Both the position numbers and the translations under genes were made by a program. Below, piece by piece: positions 56,901-64,000 of a DNA stretch of 64,000 nucleotides. Positions within the stretch are counted from its first letter, which is position 1. Every line of letters starts with the position of its first letter. Source of the stretch: an uncultured Methanoregula sp. (GTDB taxonomy: Archaea > Halobacteriota > Methanomicrobia > Methanomicrobiales > Methanospirillaceae). The notes under the pieces are model-generated. The model was not told where the DNA came from. It ran no database searches and saw only the letters and a list, made by a program, of their open reading frames with translations. The stretch covers positions 2,171,539-2,235,538 of the forward strand of contig NZ_OY763919.1 in NCBI RefSeq assembly GCF_963667735.1, written 5' to 3'.

Positions 56901-59900
56901 CCGAGATCCTCTTTGAAAAAGGCCTTGCGCTCTCCGAACTCGGGAAAACTTCCGAAGCTCTCGAATGTTTCTCGCGCAGTATAACGCTCGGGTCCGACTC
57001 AGGAAAGGTCTATGCAGAACAGGGATATTCGCTCTACCACCTGGGAAGATTTGACGAAGCCATAGCATCGCTCGACCGGTCACTTGCGCACGATGCGAAA
57101 AATATCATTGCTCTTGTTGTAAAGGGAGAAGCCCTTCTCGCGCTGAAGCGCTATGAAGATGCAATCACTGCGTACGATGCCGCGATATCGGTCGACCCCG
57201 AGAACGAACGCGCCCATTCCGGCCGGGGATTTGCCCTTGCAAAACTTGCCCGGTATGAGGACGCGGTCATAGCTCTCGACCATGCCCTTGAGAGCAACCA
57301 CACCAACCCGGAGCTGCTCTCCTGCAAAGGATATTCGCTGTACCGGCTGGGCCGGTTCAAGGAATCGATCGAGGCATTCGGCAAATCCCTGAAACGCAAA
57401 CCCCAGAATGCGTTTGCCCTGCTCTTCCGGGCAAAAGCGTACAATCATATCGACCGGTGGGAGGATGCGATCTCCTCACTCGATAAGGTGATCTCCCTTG
57501 AAGGGGACAATGCCACGGCCTGGTACTTCCGGGGAATATCCCTCTCCCGTCTGCACCGGAACGAGGAGGCGCGCGAATCGTTCGGACGGGCCGTCACCCT
57601 TGATCCTTCCTGTTACCGGGGCTGGTACGGCAAAGCCCGGGAATCCTGCACGCTGGAGCGGTATGAAGAGGCAATCCCCGATTTCGATCAGGCGCTCGAG
57701 ATTGAGCCCGGCTTTTACGATGCCATTTACGAGAAAGGTCTTGCTCTTCTGGCCCTGGAACAGTACCGTTCATCTGTCGATGCATTCGATCGGGCGCTGG
57801 AACGGGGGTCCGGCAATGGCGCTTTGTATTACCACCGCGGCCATGCGCTGAAGGCACTGGAGGACTATGAGAAAGCACTCGAATCCTTCAACCGGTCGAT
57901 CGATTTTGATTCTGCAAAACCGGTCACCTGGTTCGAGAAGGGCGAAACCCTCATGCGGCTCGGAAATTTTTCCGATGCGGTTTTAGCCTTTTTACGGGCT
58001 CTTGAACTGGATCCACACCTCACGCTTGCAGCATTTTACCAGGCGGTCTCCCTCACCTCTCTCGACAAGGATGAGGAATCCCTCACACTATTTGACCGGA
58101 CTCTTGAGATCGATTCAACATTCCTTGAAGCAGCCTACCTGAAAGGATGCGCACTCAAAAGACTCGGGCAGTATCCCCAGGCAATCACATCGTTCGATTA
58201 TGTCCTCGAGGGCTCTCCCTCCCATGCACAGGCGCATTACCAGAAAGGGCTTGTGCTGCAGCAACTCCAGAAATACGAAAAGGCTATCCGGTCCTACAAA
58301 CAGGCCTTAACAAACGATCCCTCCATTACCGATGCAGTTTTCCAGTCGGGAATCTGTTATACCTTCCTTGGAAAATATGAAAATGCCCTCCGGATGTTCG
58401 ACAAGATGCTGGAGGTTGCTCCGGGCGATGCGGAAGTACTGTTCCAGAAAGGCAGGGTACTTGCCAAGCTGCAGCGGTTCGAGGATGCGCTCCTGGCACT
58501 TGAAGCATCCCTCAACAGCGAGAACAATCATGCAGAAGTCTGGAATCTTTCAGGTTCCGTGCTCTGTGAACTCGGACGGTATGCCGAGTCTCTTGAGTCC
58601 TTCGATCGCGCCATTGCTCTTGAACCGGAAAACAGCATTGCCTGGTACCGCAAAGGAAAAGCCAACCGCGATCTTGGCAATTATGAGGAATCGGTCTCCT
58701 GCTTCGACCGGGTCCTGTCAGCCGATGAAAAATGCGCCGGTGCGTGGAGCCGGAAAGGCAGTTCGCTCCTCTCCCTTGGCCGCTTTGAGCCGGCCCTCGA
58801 TTCGCTGACAAAAGCGCTCGATCTCAAACCCCAGAATGCCAACGGCTGGTATGACCGGGGTGTCTGTCTTGCAGAGCTGGGCAGGTTCGAAGAAGCCGTG
58901 AGATCTTTTGACCGGGCAATCTCCATCAACAAAAAATACGCCAATGCCTGGTATGACAAAGGGCGGGCACTTGTGCAGCTGGGCAATGACCGGGAGGCGA
59001 TCCTGGCATTTGAGAATACGAGTTCGATCGACCCGCAGTTTTCCGATGCTTTTTATGAAAAAGGCCTTGCGTTCGAGCGTCTCGGCCAGCAGCAGGAAGC
59101 AATTGTGGCTTTTGAGACCGCAATTGCCCTCAACCCCGGTTTCATCGGGGCGTTGTACCACAAGGCCCTTGCCCTCTTCAGCCTGAAACGGTATGAGCCT
59201 GCAGCCAAGGCGTTTGGTCTTGCACTGGCTCTCGATCCGGAGAACTTTGACGGGTGGTACCGGCAGGGCCTCTCCTATGTCCGTCTCGGCAGCCTGGATG
59301 AAGCCGTTGCGTCATTCGACCAGGCTATCCGGATCAATCCGGGCTCGTACGGGACACTCTTTGAAAAAGGCCTTGTTCTCCTCAGGCAGGGTCAGTTCGA
59401 AGATGCAATCCGGGAATTTGACCGGGCCCTGGCCATCGATGACGGACAGGCAGACGGGCATTTTGCCCGCGGGCAGGCTCTTATGGCCCTTGAGAAGTAC
59501 GAGGATTCCCTTGCCTCCCTTGCCCGGGTCATCGGGATCGATCCGGATTTTGCCGAAGCTTACTACAACCGGGGAATCGTTCTGGAACACCTGGGCAGGT
59601 ACGATGAGGCAGTGAGTGCATTCGACGGGTTTTTCCGGCTGATTCCGGACCGTTCGGATGCCTGGTACCACCGGGGTATCTGTCTTGAAAACCTGGAGCG
59701 GGATGAGGAAGCAGTAAAATCCTTTGAGAGAGCACGGCTCAAGGATCCCCTCAACACCGAAATCCTCTTATCGGAAGGAAAAGCCTTCTCACGCCTGGGT
59801 CAGTACGAAGAAGCCATCCGCATCTTTGATATCGGTCTGGGTTTCGAACCGGAACGCGGGGATTTCCTGTTCGAGAAAGGCTTTGCCCTTGCCCGGCTGG

Positions 59901-62900
59901 GGCACCACGATCAGGCCGAACCGGTTCTCGGCAAAGCCGATGCATATCTCCCGGAACGATTCGAACCCTCCTACTACCGGGGCTTGTCGCTGATGAATCT
60001 CGGGCGGTATGAGGAAGCCGTTCATGCTTTCGACACTGCCGTTGCCCTGAATGATACCGATGCGGATATCTGGTTCAACAAAGGCGTATCGCAGTTCCAT
60101 CTCGGCAATCCCGAGGGCGCTCTCGACTCCCTCGACAAGGCTATCCACCTGAATAACGGATTATATGCCCCCTTCTTTGAAAAGGGACTTGTCCTGTCGG
60201 AACTTGCCCGTTATGAAGAGGCTGTTTATGAATTCGATCATGCTCTTGCGATCGATGACGGTCAGCGGGACGGGCATTATGCAAAGGGAATGGCCCTCCT
60301 TCTGCTTGAACGCTATGAGGATTCCCTCTCATCCTTCTTACGGGTAATTGAGATCGATTCAGGGTATGCTGAAGCGTATTTCAACAAGGCGATGGCTCTG
60401 GAACATCTGGCAAGGTACAAAGAAGCGGTCACCACATTCGACCAGTTCCTCCGGCTCGCCGACCGCCCGGATGCCTGGTATCACCGGGGGCTTTCCCTGG
60501 AATCCCTGAACCGGGATGAGGATGCGGTGGACTCCTATGACAAGGCCCGGCAAAAGGACCCGCATAATCCTGAAATTCTCATGGCCGAAGGAAAATTACT
60601 CTCCCGCCTGGGTCATTTCGAGGAAGCTCTCACGATCTTCGATATCGCACTTGAGACAGAGCCCGGTGACGGGGCAGTTCTCTATGAGAAAGGAATGGCC
60701 CTTGCCCGGCTCGATCGCCACGATCAGGCAGAACAGGTCCTCAATGAAGCTGTATCCCGCCTGCCGGGACAGAGCGAACCCGCGTTCCTGCGGGGAATGT
60801 CGCTGATGCATCTTTGCCGGTATGAAGATGCTGTCTCTGCATTCGATACCGCTCTTGCTGCAAACAGAAATGATGCCACGATATGGTACAACAAAGGCTT
60901 ATCCTTATCCCATATCGGCCAGCACGAAGCAGCGATAGAATCGTTCGATCAGGTACTTCAGCAGAAGCCCGGAAATGCCGATGCTCTCCTGGGGAAAGGG
61001 CGGGCATACTATGTTCTCAGGAAATATGCCCAGGCCGTGGAATCTTTCGACGAGGTTCTTGAAACCGGCAATGAGCAGGCAGCAGCGTGGTACGAGAAGG
61101 GCCTGGCACTCTATCACCTGGACCGGTATGAGGATGCAATAAACTCACTCGACCGGGCGCTTGCGCTCGATCCGGGGAACCACAATGCAATGTACCATCA
61201 TGCCCTCTCGTTCTCCGCGCTGGAACGGTATCCCGAGGCCATCGAATCCTTCCACCAGCTCTTAACGCTGACTCCCGAGAATGCGGATGCCTGGTATGAA
61301 GAAGGGCTTGCACTCGCCCATATCGATCGTCATACTGATGCGGTATCCGCATTTGCCCGGAGTATTGGCATACGCCCGGATTTCTTTGATGCCCTGTACA
61401 TGATGGCCCGTTCCCTGGACCTGAGCGGGCAGGATGAACGGGCGATCGAAGGGTATAACCGGGTTCTTGCCCTCCAGCCTCTGCATGTTCCTTCGCTGCA
61501 CTTCAAGGGTGCAGCTCTCATGCGGCTCAATAACAACAATGAAGCCATCAAGGTTTTTGACCGGGCGCTCGAGATCGATCCCTCCTACACGGAAGCGCTC
61601 TTCGACAAAGGCCGGGCCCTTGCTGCCCTGAAAATGTACCGTGAGGCGGTCAAGACTTTTGACAAGGCTCTTGGCATTGAGAAGAATTATGCCGATATCT
61701 ATTACCACAAGGGTCTTGCCCTGGCAAGCCTCGGGCGGCACGATGAGGCGATCGTGGCCTTCAATAAAAATATCGATCTTGATGCCAACAATGAAGAAGC
61801 GTATTACCAGAAAGGTCTGGCTTTGAGCGAGACCGGCCGGTTCAACGATGCGATAGAGGCGTTCGACCGGGTCATAGCACTCAACCCGAAATCCGTTGAC
61901 TCCTGGCTTCACCACGGGATTGTCCTCTCCCGCATCGGGAAATTCAATGATGCAATAGAATCCTACACGCGATCCCTGGAGATAGATCCAACCAATACCG
62001 AAGCCTGGTACCTCAAGGGAAGTGCGCTCTTTGAGATGGCTGAATACGAGGATGCAATAGAAGCATTCAACCGGGCCCTGGAGATCCAGCCGGATTATGT
62101 TGTGGCATATTATGACAAGGGCCGGGCACTGTATGCAATGAAGATGTACAAGGAATCTGTCCTTGCCTTTGACAACGCCTTATCCATCAAGGGAAAATAT
62201 GTCGAAGCCCTGTATCACAAGGGAATAACTCTCGTACGGCTTCTCCAGTTCGAAAATGCTCTTGCTGCATTTGACCAGGCGCTCAAGATCCGTCCCAATT
62301 TCGGCCATGTCTGGACCGGCAAGGGTATTGCATTGTCATCCCTTGGGAAAGATGAGGATGCCATCAGTTTCTTCCATAAAGCGCGCGGCATTGATCCAAA
62401 GGATGCCCTTGCCAGTTATTATCTTGGGGTATCCTACCTGCGGCTGGGGAAATACCATGATGCGGTCAAAAATTTCGAGACTGCCCTTCTCCAGCGCCCG
62501 CAGTGCGCAGAGGCATTTTACCAGAAAGGCCGGGCTCTTGCCATGCTCTCCATGAATCATGAAGCGCTGACATCCTATGACCGGGCCATTACCCTCAAAG
62601 ACGATCTCTCGGAAGCCTGGCTCTACCGGGGCATCTCCTATGCCAGCCTGAGTGATTATGAGAAAGCGCTCGAGAACTATGATCATGCCATCCGGCTCAA
62701 TGACCGGTACGCAGCCCCGTACCTCTTCCGGGGAATTGCGCTTATCAAGCTGAAACGGGATACCGAGGCCATCGACTCATTCGACCGGGCGCTTGTCCTG
62801 AATCCTGAATATGCCGAAGCCTATTATTACCGGGGACTTGCCCTGCTCCAGCAGGAGCAGTTCGATGATGCGATAGCCGCCTTTGACCATGCACTTGGCA

Positions 62901-64000
62901 TCAACAACCGCTATGCCGACGCGTATTACAACAAAGGCGTTGCCCTTGCCCGCACCGGCCATCTTGAAGAAGCCATATCTGCCTTCAACCAGACGCTCGG
63001 AATCCAGAGTGAGTATACCGAGGCAATTTATGAACGGGGCCGGGCACAGATCCGGACCGGGCGGTACAAGGATGCTATAGCATCGTTCGATCAGGTGCTT
63101 TCCATCAACCCCGGCTATGCGAATGCAATTTATGAAAAAGGCAGGGCGCTTATCTCGCTTGTCAATCTCACGGCCGCAATAGCGGCGTTCGATCGGGCCA
63201 TTGATATAAATCCGTCCTGCTGGCAGGCTTTTTTCTGGAAAGGCCGTGCCCTTGCCGAACAGGGAAGCCACGATGCTGCGATCACCGCCTATGACCGGGC
63301 TCTTGAGATCAAACCGGACTATTTCAGTCTTTATGATTACCGGGGCCTGGCATATGCAGCCCTGGAGCAGTACCACGAGGCGATTCTCTCTTACGACAAG
63401 GCACTCGAGATCGAGCATGCTGCCGAGATCTTCTCTCACAAGGGAGTCAGTCTTGCAGAGCTTGGGATGTTCCGGGATGCCATCGAGGCGTTTGACAAGG
63501 CCCTGAGTCATAATGAGACTCTGGTGGAAGCGTGGTTCGGCAAAGGCAATGCCTATTATGACCTTGGGAAATATTCCGATGCCCGATCGGCGTATGAAAA
63601 AGGCCTCTCCCTGGATTCGGAAAACGCCGAAGCCTGGACACGCCACGGGATGGTCCTCTCTTCACTCCACCAGTATGAAGAGGCCATCGAATCCTATGAT
63701 CGGGCACTGCTGATCGATCCGTCCTTCTCCATTGCATATTTTACAAGAGGAAGTGCTCTCTTTGCCCTGGAACGTTTCGAAGAAGCCACCGAGGCGTTCG
63801 ATGCAATGATCCAGATCCAGCCGGAATTTGTCGACGCCTGGATCCACAAGGGCCGGGCGCTGCAGGAACTCTCCCAGTACCAGGAAGCGCTCTCCTCCTT
63901 CAAGCGGGCTCTCGAGATCGAACCGGCGCGAAAGGAGATCTGGAATGATATCGGGGATATCCTGGACCGGATCGGAAAACACGAAGAAGCAAGAATCTGT
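50966..64000 (+). CDS. Giant TPR-repeat protein, C-terminus beyond the window
   Basis: One frame is open from ATG 50966 ([20 protein letters not shown]) to the last base: 13,035 bases, 4345 codons and no stop; in-frame codons were checked at more than ten points. TTGAGGT stands 9 bases before the ATG. There is no signal peptide or membrane span. From residue 8 the sequence is continuous 34-residue TPR units of the type '[30 protein letters not shown]' in two halves, with Gly8, Ala20 and Pro32 conserved: about 127 units. Repeat sequences differ enough that most are old, but residues encoded at 59360-60166 and 60176-60979 are a recent duplication. It is probably cytoplasmic, a very long superhelical scaffold (near half a megadalton). 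No catalytic domain is seen in this part. Neighbouring genes give no clue to partners. Confidence 0.9.
   Translation, partial: [4345 protein letters not shown]
59360..60979 (+). repeat. Tandem duplication of an 8-TPR block inside the giant gene
   Basis: Bases 59360-60166 and 60176-60979 encode closely similar blocks. Landmarks repeat with a spacing of 816 bases ([12 protein letters not shown] at 59429 and [12 protein letters not shown] at 60245; FEKGLVL at 59360 and 60176). After one codon loss ([12 protein letters not shown] versus [11 protein letters not shown]) the spacing is 813 bases (HDQAE at 59906 and 60719). 816 is exactly 8 x 102, eight TPR units. This shows growth of the gene by in-register block duplication. 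Confidence 0.8.

Noticed and set aside
50966..64000. Regular 102-base periodicity considered as a CRISPR or satellite array
   Set aside because: The period is that of the encoded 34-residue TPR. The DNA units vary widely and keep an open frame.

Overview
The window looks like part of a methanogenic archaeal chromosome, most plausibly from the Methanomicrobiales (a Methanoregula-like organism). That placement is an inference. It rests on a PGF-pre-PGF-type surface protein, a tRNA gene without an encoded CCA, T-rich rather than hairpin-type terminators, TTG and GTG starts, HypD, and a very large TPR protein. No marker gene such as mcr or an rRNA is present to fix the taxon.

Layout. Bases 1-1502 hold an edge-truncated unknown gene (minus strand) and a vapBC toxin-antitoxin pair with a palindromic operator. 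Bases 2183-7431 are a GC-rich nucleotide-sugar block: dehydrogenase A, Gfo/Idh oxidoreductase, a truncated acetyltransferase, a DegT aminotransferase and dehydrogenase B. This resembles the WbpA-B-D-E route to 2,3-diamino-uronic acids. Bases 7507-9697 hold two decayed copies, A' (5'-truncated) and B' (many lesions), followed by a WecB-type epimerase.

From about 7440 to 40860 the DNA is markedly AT-rich and reads as a surface-glycan island. The plus-strand part carries a Wzm/Wzt ABC exporter, a NeuB-NeuC-NeuA nonulosonic-acid set, a GT-B-like protein, an asparagine-synthase-like amidotransferase and a glycosyltransferase. A middle part (21190-31738) is bounded by two dead IS256-family elements. 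It contains a FemAB-like protein, a NodB-like deacetylase, an IS1595 remnant, a polytopic membrane protein, a glycosyltransferase and a methyltransferase. The minus-strand part (42550 down to 31801) carries a two-domain GT2 protein, a second deacetylase-like protein, an ATP-grasp protein, a DegT aminotransferase, a fused glutaminase/WbpG-like sugar amidotransferase, a DUF354-type GT-B protein and two GT4 glycosyltransferases. Together these genes would make activated uronic and nonulosonic acids, assemble and decorate a glycan, and export it.

From 40856 onward the DNA is GC-rich again. It holds the GT2 gene, a gene-free stretch with several small hairpins, two secreted or anchored proteins, hypD, an MscS channel, tRNA-Thr(GGT), a bPH2-type membrane protein and a class I aminotransferase. 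The last 13 kb are one uninterrupted reading frame (50966 to the window end, at least 4345 codons) made almost entirely of 34-residue TPR units, with an internal tandem duplication of about 816 bp.
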